Shown piece after piece: positions 24,550-35,495 of a DNA stretch of 64,000 bases; position 1 is the first letter of the stretch; each line of letters starts with the position of its first letter. The notes below the pieces were generated by a model that was given only the letters and a program-made list of their open reading frames with translations, ran no database searches and was not told where the DNA came from. The stretch is from Druceiella hillmani (lineage: Eukaryota; Arthropoda; Insecta; Lepidoptera; Hepialidae). The position numbers were made by a program, and so were the translations under genes. Location: the NCBI GenBank assembly GCA_039881145.1, contig JAYKKI010000038.1, forward strand, positions 4,258,501-4,322,500, read 5' to 3'.

Positions 24550-24766
24550 GAATATATTTGGCGTTAATTTTGTAGAAATTCATTATTCACAATTAAATGA
24601 AACTACGTGATGTAGTATTATTTCTACTTTCTTTAATTTCTTAGCAAGATCTTTGCTAATATCCCACCTGAAGATGTTGTAATACAACGAAACCTAGGTC
24701 GTGGTAAAGAAATTAAAGAAAGTAGAAATAATACTACATCACGTAGTTTCATTGAATTGTGAATAT
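24550..24766 (+). mobile_element. Inverted-repeat element carrying a hammerhead ribozyme (best copy)
   Basis: The element begins GAATATATTTGGCG. It contains two arms of about 60 bp that are almost perfect reverse complements, each with ACTACGTGATGTAGTATTA or its complement, and ends AATTGTGAATAT. It is flanked by a 9-bp direct repeat, ATAAGTATT, at 24541-24549 and 24767-24775, which looks like a target-site duplication. The apex between the arms is the hammerhead at 24651-24709, so the arms extend ribozyme stem I. No coding capacity was seen. Hammerheads of this compact type are known in Penelope-like elements and retrozymes, but the architecture here resembles a MITE. Confidence 0.75.
24651..24709 (+). 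ncRNA. Candidate type-I hammerhead ribozyme (best copy)
   Basis: All conserved parts are present in order. CCAC (24664-24667) pairs with GTGG (24701-24704) as the inner part of stem I. CTGAAGA is at 24668-24674 (consensus CTGANGA). GTTGT-AAT-ACAAC (24676-24688) is stem II. GAAA is at 24689-24692. CCTAGG (24693-24698) is a palindromic, very short stem III. TC at 24699-24700 completes a GTC cleavage triplet. One extra T (24675) sits between the core and stem II. CTTT/AAAG extends stem I, and the element's inverted repeat extends it further. Short palindromic stem III is typical of hammerheads that act as dimers. Activity is inferred, not shown. Confidence 0.75.
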
Positions 24767-24775
24767 ATAAGTATT

Positions 24776-27700
24776 TATTAGTTAACTGTTTAACCTAGTA
24801 GCGTTATAACATTTAGTTTAACTTCATACGGATTTGTATGCTACATTCTCCCAAGGAAGAGACGAACAGGTTCATGAGGGATTAATACCATCTATCCGAT
24901 ATCGTTATGTTTCATTACAAAAATACAAAAGATTATTAAGAAATTAACGAGATTTGTTGCTAACTTTATCAAATAGAATTGATAAAGGGGATGGAGCAGC
25001 AGAAAGACTTTACTATTTTCTTTTAATAATTTAAATGAGAAGTTTTAACCCACCGTGCAATAGTAGTTTTCATGAATCGACGTAAAACTTTAGGTCTTTC
25101 AAATTGAAATTGGGGCAAAAGAGTACCTGACATTTTTTTTATTTTATAAATCATGATTTCATGGCACCAAACGACGATGAGAAAAAAAACCTTGATAAGA
25201 ATGCCAAAACCTAATCGTGACGTCATTTCTGAGATTGCTAATTGTATTATGCGCGTGCGAATGAGTCAAGGAAATATTTCTAATTTATCTATCGCCCCTT
25301 TAATTGTGAATAAATTTTAAATTTTTTTTCTGTACTGCTTTTTAGTTAATTTATATTCTCGTGCTGTTTTTGAAGAATAGCTAACATAATCAATTACCCG
25401 ATTATCATATAAAAAGATCATTAAAGTTTGTACAAGAATTATTTCAGATAAAATTATTGCGTCATTGCTTCGATGAAGCGATGATTTTATGGTTTGTATT
25501 TCTTGGCTTGTGTTTCATGGCCTATTATATTCACGACTACCGTTTCGATAATTATAGCAATGCAAGCTGCATGTGAGAATTATAGTTCACACGTCTTAGA
25601 TAATCTTATTCTTTGCAAATATTAATATTAAAACTTATCGTTTGCATTAGATATTTAACAATAAGGAAGTACAATGTAAGTTGTAAAACGTTAGTTGTTT
25701 TTGTTTTAACATGTAAAACTATGAGATACCCAAGAGTCGATGATGCTAAGCAAGCCGGGATCTAGCTTGATCAGGGTTTTGAAATTTTTGTAGTTTTTAT
25801 AAATTATAAGTCAGGCGGCAATTCTTACAAAAAACATTGAAGTTGCGATATATTCATAACTCTCAGAAGCGTTATTTCAAGAAAAACGCGCGATTTAATT
25901 TTTTTCTCTAACAAAATTTTTTTCGTAGAGAAAAAAATAAGTCACATTTTTTTCTATATTTGCCAAAGTTTTTGTTTTGTTTCAAAACTTACAAAATGTG
26001 AATAAATTTTAATACCATTCTCGAAAGGTCTGCGGAGGAAAGGAAAATTCTCGAAAGAATTTGATCATATTTACAGTAAATTCAAGTGGATATATTCTAT
26101 TCCCACTTATCACCTGCTCAATGTAATCTGATTAAATGGAGGTATTTTTGAAGGATCCCCAAGGAATTTGCATTGTTTCGAAAAGTTACAGAGAAGCGGA
26201 GAGGTTAGTAGGTAACAATAGGCATAAATGCGGTCGCTCTTGCGTTGTGTATTGATGCGATTAATTAGATAGTGTATTTATTGAAAGAAGCATTGGGATC
26301 CAAAGATAAGGACTTCGGCCTTATTTTGGAATAACTTACATTTCCCATTCTTAAGCCTACTTAAGAAAGACTGTAAATTTAGGAAAGATTGTACCTGCCA
26401 CGAAAAAAACAAAATTATTTGAAACCATTTTTATGTCCTAGCTGCGATCGGGATTACGATTAGTTATTTATGATACCTAAAATTGTAATATGGAGAAAAA
26501 ATAAACGCAGGTGATTTTAAATTATAGAGCGCAGGTGGAATTTTTAGTGTCATATTTCTGCAAAATTTTCTTAGGTTTAACTTAGCAGGCATCATTAATT
26601 TACCAACCAGATTTACTTGCTTACAAAATGTTGAGGTTTTCTTAGCTGAGCTACCTAAAATCGATGAAAAATTAGGCCCAATTTTGTTTTAATTCATTAA
26701 AACTCAAATTTATCAAAGAATAAGGGTCTTAAATATCATCATTTACATTATCTTAAAGTGCCGCTTATGTTTAATGTAACTATATCATTATCTAAAGCGA
26801 ATTTAAATATTCTCGAAACTATCGTAGCCGATGTGTTCTAATATGGGTACGAAATTTTAATATATTTAGAATTTCGTTTATTGGCTTATTTTGTCTCACG
26901 AACTGACAGAGCCGAAACCAAACTTAAATTGATTCAACGGTCATTGAGATACATCGATAAGAGTCTCTGTTTCTACGTGTATTTTAAAGGGATTCCCTCG
27001 GCTCAAAGTAGTCGTTTAATAACAAAATGTGATTAATAATAGTTATACATCGTGTCTTGATTTAACCTTGTAACGAACAATATACTTCATTGTTCACATA
27101 TTAACGCATCAGTTGTCAAATCGTCGTCATGGCAAATGGGTGCGAGTTTTTTTTTGTTTCATCATTATTGTTTCGTTCCTTCAGTAACGAGTTTCGTTAA
27201 TGTTATGATCGTTCAATATTTTCTTATTTAATATTTTTATTACATGCTTGACCTAAACGATTTTGAATAAATTTATCCACCGTACGTTCAGTTTATTGTA
27301 TGTGCACATAAATAAATGTTTTGATCATGTCTTAATTTTTTTAAAATTATTAAGCATGCCTCAGAACATTACATATTAAAGAGCGAGGTTTATTAAAATA
27401 ACAAATCATGAAATAAGTATTTTACTAACTTTAACTTTTAATCATGTTAGGTATACATTGTTGTAGTATTATAATTATGATTTAGCAGAAGTCTGAACTG
27501 GACTGGAAGTTACAAAATTTGTGTAATGTATATATTGATGATTTTCCGTAAATCATTTTTGTAAATTATTTAGTGATTGATAAATTTTTGTTAGTATTAG
27601 TTATAATATTACTTTCATTAATGCGTTTATAATTAGATGCTTATGTGATTTTTAAAATTTTCTGACTGTCCAAAGTAGACAGACGTTATTGTAATGAGAA

Positions 27701-28110
27701 TATTTTACCGATTGGGGCGAGAACATGAATCTTATTAAGTATAGCTTTACAATACATGTTGCACGTCTGGAAAATAGAGTTTTCACCTACGATAAAAAGG
27801 TGTTTGACGTTACTATGTATTCGCACGCTGGGAGTATAACTCCTTTGTGAGAATTTGTGTGCGTGTAAATTTGATTTTTGCTTGTAACCCTTACTTGTAA
27901 AATATATACATACGTCGAATAATACAAATTTTTAAAAATTAAACTTGAGGGTTACACATTTTCTCAATTTTATCACGGAGTGAAAATTCGACTGAGATAT
28001 TTACCCCAAACGTTAGGTAAATGCAATTGAGACATCTTTTCACAATTAACTCATGTGCCCATCATAGTTAAACGGTTTTTTCTTGTCATATAAATTATAA
28101 TACAGAATAT
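24776..28110. other. AT-rich sequence, no gene seen
   Basis: No reading frame over 70 codons and no transposon signature was found in this 3.3-kb stretch. Confidence 0.35.
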
Positions 28111-28330
28111 TGAATATATTTGGCGTTAATTTTGTAGAAATTCATTATTCACTATTAAATGAAACTACGTGATGTAGTATTATTTCTACTTTCTTTAAGT
28201 TCTTTGCCACGACTTAGGTTTCGTTATGTTCCAACATCTTCAGATGGGCTATTAGCAAAGATCACTTTCACATAAAGAACTTAAATAAAGTAGAAATAAT
28301 ACTACATCACGTAGTTTCATTTAATTGTAA
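28111..28330 (-). mobile_element. Second near-complete hammerhead-bearing inverted-repeat element
   Basis: It starts GAATATATTTGGCG like the copy at 24550 and has the same two arms. The apex is inverted, so the ribozyme reads on the minus strand. It ends near AATTGTAAATAAT. A clear target-site duplication was not found. Confidence 0.75.
28202..28260 (-). ncRNA. Degenerate hammerhead ribozyme motif (minus strand)
   Basis: On the minus strand CTGAAGA (28237-28243), GAAA, CCTAAG, TC and GTGG are in place. Stem I keeps pairing with a G-U wobble (CCAT against GTGG). Stem II is weakened (GTT/AAC with a larger loop) and stem III is no longer palindromic. It is probably inactive or weak. Confidence 0.5.
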
Positions 28331-29120
28331 ATAATATAGTTCAAAAATAATTTTTATTTGCATGCAAATAGAAATATAAACACCTACCTACTAGAATAAT
28401 CTATAATTCTGCAGCAAATCTGTAAGTTCATTTTTGTTTAACTTACGATCATAAAACAGCTAAATATTTATAAAACCTGTCTCTACAACAAAATCTGTCA
28501 CAGTAATAATTCCGAATCTCCATTCATGAATCTGTAAAACATACAATACTCCTAGTTCGCAGCTTATAGGTTTATATTGTCAAAAGTAATTTTCAAAAAG
28601 ATCTTTATTCTATTTGCATACATTTTACTAAATCTCTATATTTATTTAAAATCTTTTCCACTCGAGTTAAAATGATCTCTTCTTTCCTTAAGACTTTTGG
28701 TATTACCTACAAACTGCAGATCATTTACGAATTAATTTTCCTAACGTCGAGTAAATCTAATTAAATTTAAAGAAAGTTAATATTACGTTAATACGATACA
28801 AATAAAACTAATGGCAATTTAAAAAGTGCAAAGCAAACAGAAACGAATTTTTGTAAATGTTTACACTCTACTAGACGCCAGTTGATCTAGCAGAGCGTAA
28901 AAATCATTAAATCAGCTAATTCTACATGCAGCTATTTATTATCATTTATACTCCCTGTAAAGGTATCCACGGTTTCATCTACATTATTTTATCGACTTTT
29001 CTGTGTTTATTGTTAGCAAGGCCGACAAATGGCTTCAGGGTCACCTTAATAGAGAGCGTCACATCGCTGTTACAGTTCCAGCATAATGTCCATCTTTCCT
29101 AAAAAATTTACACTCCAATT
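28331..29120. other. AT-rich sequence, no gene seen
   Basis: Nothing recognisable precedes the TIL pseudo-exon. Confidence 0.3.
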
Positions 29121-29124
29121 AACT

Positions 29125-29302
29125 GTCCGCAGCTCAGCAATGTTTGCGCATTTTGGCTCTCCGATAACTTACGGACATTTTTGCGCACCGCCGGTCTGCG
29201 CTGGCGCTTATATCCAGGTCTACCAGTCGGGTTTATCTGCCGAGAGGAACATTTTAGAGAAGGCAATGACGAGTCCGTGTCTCAAGCTTATTGCAGTTAG
29301 TG
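29125..29302 (+). pseudogene. Decayed TIL exon related to the exon at 17665
   Basis: The DNA aligns along its length with 17697-17864: conserved stretches include ATATCCAGGTCTACCAGTCG against the CTCCAGGTCTGCCGGTCAGG of the intact exon. Most cysteines are replaced (for example VYQSGLSAE where the intact copy has VCRSGCICR), and the terminal TACTGCAATTAA is lost, so the frame runs on. It is an open but non-functional relic of a duplicated TIL exon. Confidence 0.65.
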
Positions 29303-29819
29303 CAACTCATCGGACGGGCCCGATTATTTCCGTTCGAAGATATTCAAGTGGCTCTCGTTTAAATAAAAATCAAATATCTTTTAAAAAACCTACTTCAAAA
29401 AAGGTAGGTACTAAAAAGTAAAAAATAATTAACTCGAAACTCATTTGCAATAAATAACTAAGTTACTTATTTTTGAAGTCGCTGCCAGTACTGTCGCAAA
29501 ACTTAGACAAATTTATAATTTAATTTAATATATAATTTTACTTTAAAATTTTTAGTGATAAACATATTAATATTAATTATCACAATTATTTTCTTTCTTA
29601 GAATATTGGATATTTTTTAAAAGTCACAGTCAAAAGCTAGTACATAGATAATTTCCTCTTTGTATAAAATTGATTATCAACAAGCGATAGCGATGTAGCA
29701 ATAGTACGAAGTGAAGCGATAGTGGTAACTGCCAATGGTTATCTGTTAGCCGTTGAGAAGTTCGGTTCTCCATATCCAAAATCCAATATCAGCTTTTGCA
29801 AATTAATAACTAAAGTAGC

Positions 29820-30250
29820 AACTAATCAGTAGCATATATTTTGAATTACTATCATCTATTACGGAGTTACATTATTCACCTTCAGAACACGCTGAGGCGC
29901 ATTTATTTTATAAAGTAAAAATTACCAGTAGTATCTTGAATTACTTATGATTTATTACCATTCGATAATGAGTTCCATTGATCACCTCCAGAATGCATTA
30001 TCAGACTCTGACATGTTCGACAGGTAGTTATTTTTCGAAGTAACAACTACCAATTCAAATATCTTGAATAATTTTCATTTTACTACCATCCATTTCATTT
30101 ACATTTTACTACCATCATTTGGGTTCCATTGTTCACATCCAGAACTTATCGTCAGACCCTAACCTGGTAAGTGGTGTGGTTATTTTGCGAAAGAACAACT
30201 ACCCGTAGCAAATATCTTGAATCATAGTTGATTTACTGTCATTTGTTAAA
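29820..30250. repeat. Degenerate tandem repeat, unit about 100-150 bp, four units
   Basis: A TATCTTGAAT(T/A)A word followed by TTTACTACCAT, GAGTTCCATTGTTCAC and TCCAGAA recurs at about 29838, 29935, 30058 and 30215. No coding meaning was recognised. Confidence 0.7.
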
Positions 30251-30629
30251 GAGCCAAAGTATGTCTCTTATGACAAAAAATTCAGTTTCATGTAAAAAAA
30301 CGTGTGGTGCTCTCGACTTACATTTTCATAGTGACTGATATCAAGCACCCTACGCTTTTTTCACATGAAAGTTATTTTTTTTGGCGTCAGATTGGCTCTT
30401 GACTCAAATTTTCATATTTAAAGACTATTTTTTATGTTTTTGTTCATAACGCTACAGAAGCGTGTTTTTTAGTCTTTCAAACCATAATTTAATTTTGATT
30501 TTTTAGTCTTAAAACAAAATTGAAGTTAGATGTAATAGGACACAATAGTCTTAGTATTAATAATTTATTCATGTTCACTTAACTTATCCATTTCAACTAA
30601 CGGGTCACCATTAATTACATGAAATTCTC

Positions 30630-32380
30630 CCTGTTAGCTTTGAGTAATCAAGTTTTTTTTAATTTGGCGACCGTCCAGTGACTTTAAGAGACCGATAACT
30701 ACATAAGCCTGTCTGACAGTAAGGAGACGCGATCCTAAACAATTAACCGCATGATCTACACTGCAACCTTGCATTTTGTGCACGATATATGTCAAACTTA
30801 GATTAACGGCAACATGCACCTTTCAATAACACCATAGCTGTATTTTGTTGGAAACTGTATCGTTATCGATTTCATTACATGTACAACATCTGGGCCGAAA
30901 TCAACATTGACTGATGAAACGATCACGTCGGAAGAGTGGCCAGATAAGTTCAGTAATAATATCCATATTGCCATTTATTAGGCTGTTTGTTACGTCAATA
31001 TTATTTCTTAATATTACTTTTTCTCCCACGAAAATTGTTTCTACCTTACTAAGTCCTTCTATATTTTAATGTTGTTGGATAGATCTTACCACCATTACGA
31101 CCATTTGTTGGATAGATCCTTAAAACATTCTCAATTGGGAATTCATTGCTAGTATCTGTTGAAACTTTTCCTAAAAGCATTCCAAATTGGACAAGATGTC
31201 AATTCTCCATCTCTCAAAGCGTTTAAAATGTCAATAAATATCTAGTCTCTTTGTTGTCCCATGTTTTGTTTAAGTATGACAAGTGTGAAGAGTTGCCATA
31301 AATGTATAACCGGTTTTATATGTTCTAACTGTATAACAATTTGGTTTGTTTTTACAAATGTTAACTGCATCAAATTAACAAACAATAAACCATGTATGCC
31401 TCCAAAATAATCGTTTTGGTTTTTAATTTCGTAAATGAAAAAAAACTCAGTCTTGCCATAGTTGACGCATTACTCTTAAATAGTTACCAGTAGCATATTG
31501 ACGATGACTTCATCTTTCTTTACAGGTAAATTTAGTAAACGGTCTAAGTGGTTACAGCGATCAATCGTGCTGCCACTCCAGTAAAAGCGCCTACTTGAAT
31601 CATTAACTTTCCATGAGAAGCAACTTATATAGAAGTCTGATTTATATTCAAGGCTTGTAGTGAACTCTTTGAAAACGCACGTCATCAATAACTATGTTGG
31701 GCAATTCTTCTTCTTCGTCTTCAGGATTTATTATCTGTTGTTCAAAAATGTTTAATGCGTGCACTTGATTAAATGGGTTTTTTAGCCGTTTTTCACACTC
31801 TCTGTATTGCCGCATATGCTTTCTTATTACCTCACGAGTTAAAAAAAAACATCTTTTGCATTATTAAATCCACCTAGTAATTCGATTTCTGACCTATAAT
31901 GCATGTACTGAATTAGCAAGCTTTAAAAAACAATTCTGGATCTGACCGTGCCATAAAGTACGATACTCTTACAACTGGACGAACATTTATTGCAGTCATT
32001 TTGCTGTTATCTATCAACGTGATTACTTGACGGCGGGTCTTTTACTGAACTTCATAAATATCATGGTCACAAAATCTGGTGTTCCAAAGGACATTTTTGA
32101 TCTGGTGTTCCAAAGGATATTTTTCATACCTTTCAAAGATGGTACTCAATTCTAGAAATTCTCAATTCTAGAAATCCAGAATAGCGTTATGGACGTGTTT
32201 TGTCCATAACGCTATTCTGGATTTCTAGAATTGAGAAATACATAACTTCGCGAACTACCGACCCATTGTTATGGTGATCTGGATAATATTTATTAATCCA
32301 AGAAACTTCTTTTCGACGTTTTACGTGTAAGGGAGTGTTTACATTTTTGACAAAAACCTTCATTTTTTCCATTTTTTGCC
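30630..32380 (-). pseudogene. Second, more decayed Helitron-type relic
   Basis: The minus-strand frame at 30819-30634 encodes a PIF1/Helitron helicase C-terminus: TYIVHKMQGCSVDHAV, LGS, then RQAYVVIGLLKSLDG. This differs from the first Helitron, whose matching segment reads AMTINKSQGQTF. Upstream, 31840-31690 reads TREVIRKHMRQYRECEKRLK with a long acidic tail. Near 31950-32010 INVRPVVRVSYFMARSDPEL resembles the segment between Rep and helicase in Helitron-2/Helentron proteins. Frame 32372-32187 reads on into PLHVKRRKEVSWINKYYPDH. Many stops intervene. Confidence 0.55.
32159..32237. repeat. Perfect 36-bp hairpin, 7-nt loop, inside Helitron-like coding relic
   Basis: Arms 32159-32194 and 32202-32237 are exact reverse complements around GTGTTTT. 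The right arm is part of the minus-strand reading (SILEIQNSVMDK), so the left arm is probably an inverted copy of it. A partial extra copy (CTCAATTCTAGAAATT) sits just to the left. Confidence 0.97.
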
Positions 32381-32639
32381 ACGTTTATTCTAAACTGGGA
32401 ATATGTAGAATAATGATTTTAATACGGAAAATAGATCAAACCTTTATTTATAATTTAAGTTCTTTATTTATAATTCGATACATTTTTATTGCTCTCGTAT
32501 ATTTATTTCTTCATCAAAAAACATCGGTAAAAAGGAATCAGTATGGAGGATTCTTTCCAAACAATTATATTTTAATTGAAAATGAAAAAAGTATTATTAT
32601 AATCAAAGGTTTATTGCCTATAGGTCTTTAAAAACAAAG

Positions 32640-33190
32640 TCAATTACAGTTTTTTATATTCAAAACATTGAATAAACAATTTTAAATAAACAGGTCCGGC
32701 CATTTCACCCGGCATATCAGGCCTTAGAAGTACGACACAGATGACGAGTGCTCTGTTTTTTCTTTCTCTTTCCCTTTTCCAGCCATTGATGCTTGTTATC
32801 CAACAACATTTTTTTCTTGTTCTGTCCACATTTGGAACACATGTCTGCATATTCAATACAATTTTGATGCACCCACAAATTACGAATTAAGCATTGAAAC
32901 CAATCTTTAACAATACGGGTTTCATAATAATTTTCAACGCATCCAGCCCAGTTACCTGGTTTATTTTCCATGTCTTCATCAAGCGAAGCGTCACATAATA
33001 TTGGTTCCTCTTCAACAGAACTACTTACAGAATTGTGTCTGATAGTTTTTCTTTTTCTTACTGTGACGGGTTTATCAGTCATTTTCTCTTTGACCTTTGT
33101 TATGTTTAATTTCTCTTGTTTAATTCTACGCTTATTTTCTTTTGTATTTTTTCTTCTTTGGATTTTCTTATTGCTATATGCTCATTTGAA
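32640..33190 (-). pseudogene. C-terminal part of a pogo-like transposase (copy B)
   Basis: The minus frame 33082-32717 has a basic region, an acidic linker and a cysteine/histidine cluster: WAGCVENYYET, WFQCLIRNLWVHQNC, DMCSKCGQ. This is the PHD-like zinc motif found at the C-terminus of many insect pogo/Tigger transposases. The same region occurs in copy A at 38200-38640. The DDE domain is missing here. It is read away from the plus-strand relic that starts at about 33183. Confidence 0.55.
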
Positions 33191-33440
33191 ATCAAAGGCT
33201 ATTCTTAGAATTTCGGACTCAGAAAGCAGCAGCAACGAAGCAAGACTTAATAATACAAAATAGTTCGGATTCTGATGACTCTTTCTGAGACGAAGATGAT
33301 ATTTGTCGTGGGCATGTAGGAAATTATTACAAGATCCGATGCACAGAGAATCGGTTACAATTTTTAGCATGTGGGTAATGAGTGCATGAGAATTGCACTG
33401 AATTTAACGATATGTGCTCTGTGTGCGGAAATAAAAAATG
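33183..33440 (+). pseudogene. C-terminal zinc-motif relic of a pogo-like transposase, plus strand
   Basis: The plus-strand reading has an acidic run (DSDDSF, DEDDIC), then VGNYYKIRC, LQFLACG, VHENCTEFNDMCSVCG. The Cys/His spacing is as in copy B on the opposite strand. Two stops (TAA TGA) stand where GKW is expected just before VHENC, and another TGA lies upstream. It is a dead fragment facing away from copy B. Confidence 0.5.
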
Positions 33441-34299
33441 AGCTTAAAGAAAGAAACACGAAAGGAAAGTTAAAGAAAATACCGCATAGTGTAGTGACTA
33501 TCTCGTGTCATCACGTTCCTACAATTTTGAATTTAATATGTGTTAATTTTCTTATTAAGAAATGATTAAAGTTTATGTAAAAAATATCATGGTCTTTCAG
33601 TGACAATAGTTTCTTTCTAATTCAACGTTAACAAAGAAAAGGCCATCTTTCCTAGACTTACCTTAACCAGGTTAAATATAAAATACATTATTAATACGTA
33701 TCAATATATTAATTACCACACTTATCAATATACCACTTGTTCGATGCTATAACTAGTGAATGTAAACTAATATCGTCAATCGTATCATTTTTTCGCCATA
33801 TTTGGCTTTTGATTCTAAAATCATATTAATTGTTCAACTTTTTTGATATTTGTCTTCTAACACACAATAACAATAAAAGAATAGAACCTACGTACGGTGG
33901 TACACAATCCTATGGGGCGGTCAAAAATAGATAATTCAGAATTAAACCATTACATTTGTATTAAAATGATAGTAAATGATAAAACAAAGTATTACTTACT
34001 TAATATATTACATTATACAAAATATTTGTCAATAATTTGGTTACAAAGGACAGGAAAAAATTATATATTTCAATGCCTATGCTATTTAATATTAATCATA
34101 ATTAATTGCAAGATTTGACATTAAATAAACTGACTACGATGTCTACTATTCTTAAACAAAAATTATATTGAAAGACATTGATAATTAATAAAAAAACGAC
34201 ATTAAAATTGACGATAAACTCTGTTTTTTTTAGAAAATAATATAACTATACTCAGGTATTCTTACAAAAACGATTACAAACTATTAACAAACTTAAAAC
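33441..34299. other. AT-rich sequence, no gene seen
   Basis: Only short chance frames. Confidence 0.3.
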
Positions 34300-34680
34300 C
34301 TGTCTATTCAAAGAACCCTGTTTCTTTCGTGGAAGCTTACGTAGGCTGGGAACAAAGGGGTCTGACTGTATCACGATTCTATTCATCAATTCGGTATTAG
34401 TAAGTCCTCGAGCCACTTTTCAAGCATGGTCTCGTGTAAACACTTTCAATTTTTTTTTATTAGCTGCAGCAGTCTCTTCATATAATTCCCCGATAGACAC
34501 TAATGCATGCTTTACAATTTATGAGCTATCTATTAGTATTTTGTGGACGGAAGTTGAGAGATTATACAAATGATATTTTTGTACCAAAACTCGCGCCGTT
34601 TCCAAACGGAATTTACTACAAGACTACACTGATGTTATATCCGAAGCTTACAAAAATGTAGAACAAAGGTCAATTAAATC
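34300..34680 (-). pseudogene. Unidentified transposon-like coding relic
   Basis: A minus-strand frame with two nonsense codons spans about 100 codons. It includes HLYNLSTSVHKILIDSS, SIGELYEETAAANKKKLKVF, GLTNTELMNRIVIQSDPFV and SLRKLPRKK. Similar S-IG-LSEE and SDP-ISSLR-LP-KK segments are familiar to me from repeated, unnamed insect ORFs, but I cannot name the family. Codon-like structure and conserved charged blocks support former coding. Confidence 0.4.
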
Positions 34681-34685
34681 TAAAA

Positions 34686-34790
34686 GAAATCATATATAAG
34701 AAATCATTTAGCTACTAAACGGTCATATATAAGAAATCATTTAGCCACTAAACGGTAGATAAGAAATCATTTAGCCGCTAAACGGGCTCG
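34686..34790. repeat. Three tandem copies of a copia RT motif (about 30-40-bp unit)
   Basis: On the minus strand each unit reads CGTTTAGTGGCTAAATGATT with small changes. This translates as RLVAK, stop, F: the RLVAKGF motif of copia reverse transcriptase with Gly changed to a stop. The array abuts the copia frame at 34791, so this motif itself was amplified. Confidence 0.7.
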
Positions 34791-35110
34791 AAAAATTGAC
34801 TTCATTTTGATTATCATATTGCTTACGCAGCACCCACTTACACTGCACAATACTTCTATCACGTATAGCATTACACAACTCCCACGTATTATAGTCTTTG
34901 AAAAACTGTAACACTTCTCTCATAGCCATCTCCCACTGCCCCTTTTCAAGACAATTTAAGACCTCATGTAGAGATAAACCAGGAGCATCATCATAAGTTT
35001 CACTGCCTACACACAGGTTTGAGAAAAGAAATTTCTCTGGCTTCCTCCTTGTTCGTTTAGGTATGGACTGTGTGCTTTCTTTATCATTATAATCGCGTTT
35101 GCGTGCGCGT
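34787..35110 (-). pseudogene. Copia-type reverse transcriptase, N-terminal fragment
   Basis: The minus strand is open for more than 100 codons. It includes LNCLEKGQWEMAMREVLQFF, YNTWELC and KWVLRKQYD, the classical start of the copia RT domain (W-xx-AM-xE ... TWELV ... KWV-K-K). It continues into the amplified RLVAK motif at 34686-34790 and then loses similarity. No LTR was recognised. The upstream side is the alternating GC/GT tract at 35098. Confidence 0.65.
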
Positions 35111-35172
35111 GTTTATGCGTGCGCGCGCGCGCGCGAGGGTTTGTGTGTGTGTATGCGTAGGTGTGTGTGTGT
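35098..35172. repeat. Alternating purine-pyrimidine tract (GC/GT-rich)
   Basis: A block of GCGC and GTGT dinucleotides, including (GC)8, in otherwise AT-rich DNA. It is a strong sequence candidate for left-handed (Z) DNA. Confidence 0.9.
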
Positions 35173-35495
35173 AAACATTAAGCTACAAAATTATTTTGGT
35201 ACATATACAAATTATTGTTTGTTTTTTTTGTTAATACAGAAAAAAACAATTGGATTAGTGTCTTGAAATAAAAAGGAAGGTTAAAAAGCCCGCAATAAAA
35301 TAATCGGTCCCATACTAAAGAAATTTAAAATAGGACGAAAAAGTTATTTATAGGTAATTAGGATTCAGTGTTGCGACAAAAGTTCTATTTATTTTAAACA
35401 ATGTTTTTAAGAAATTAAAGACAGTAAAAATGAATGAATGTAACATTTGTTTGTTTCGCGCGTCAATAATCCTACATATAATGATTATATATGCA

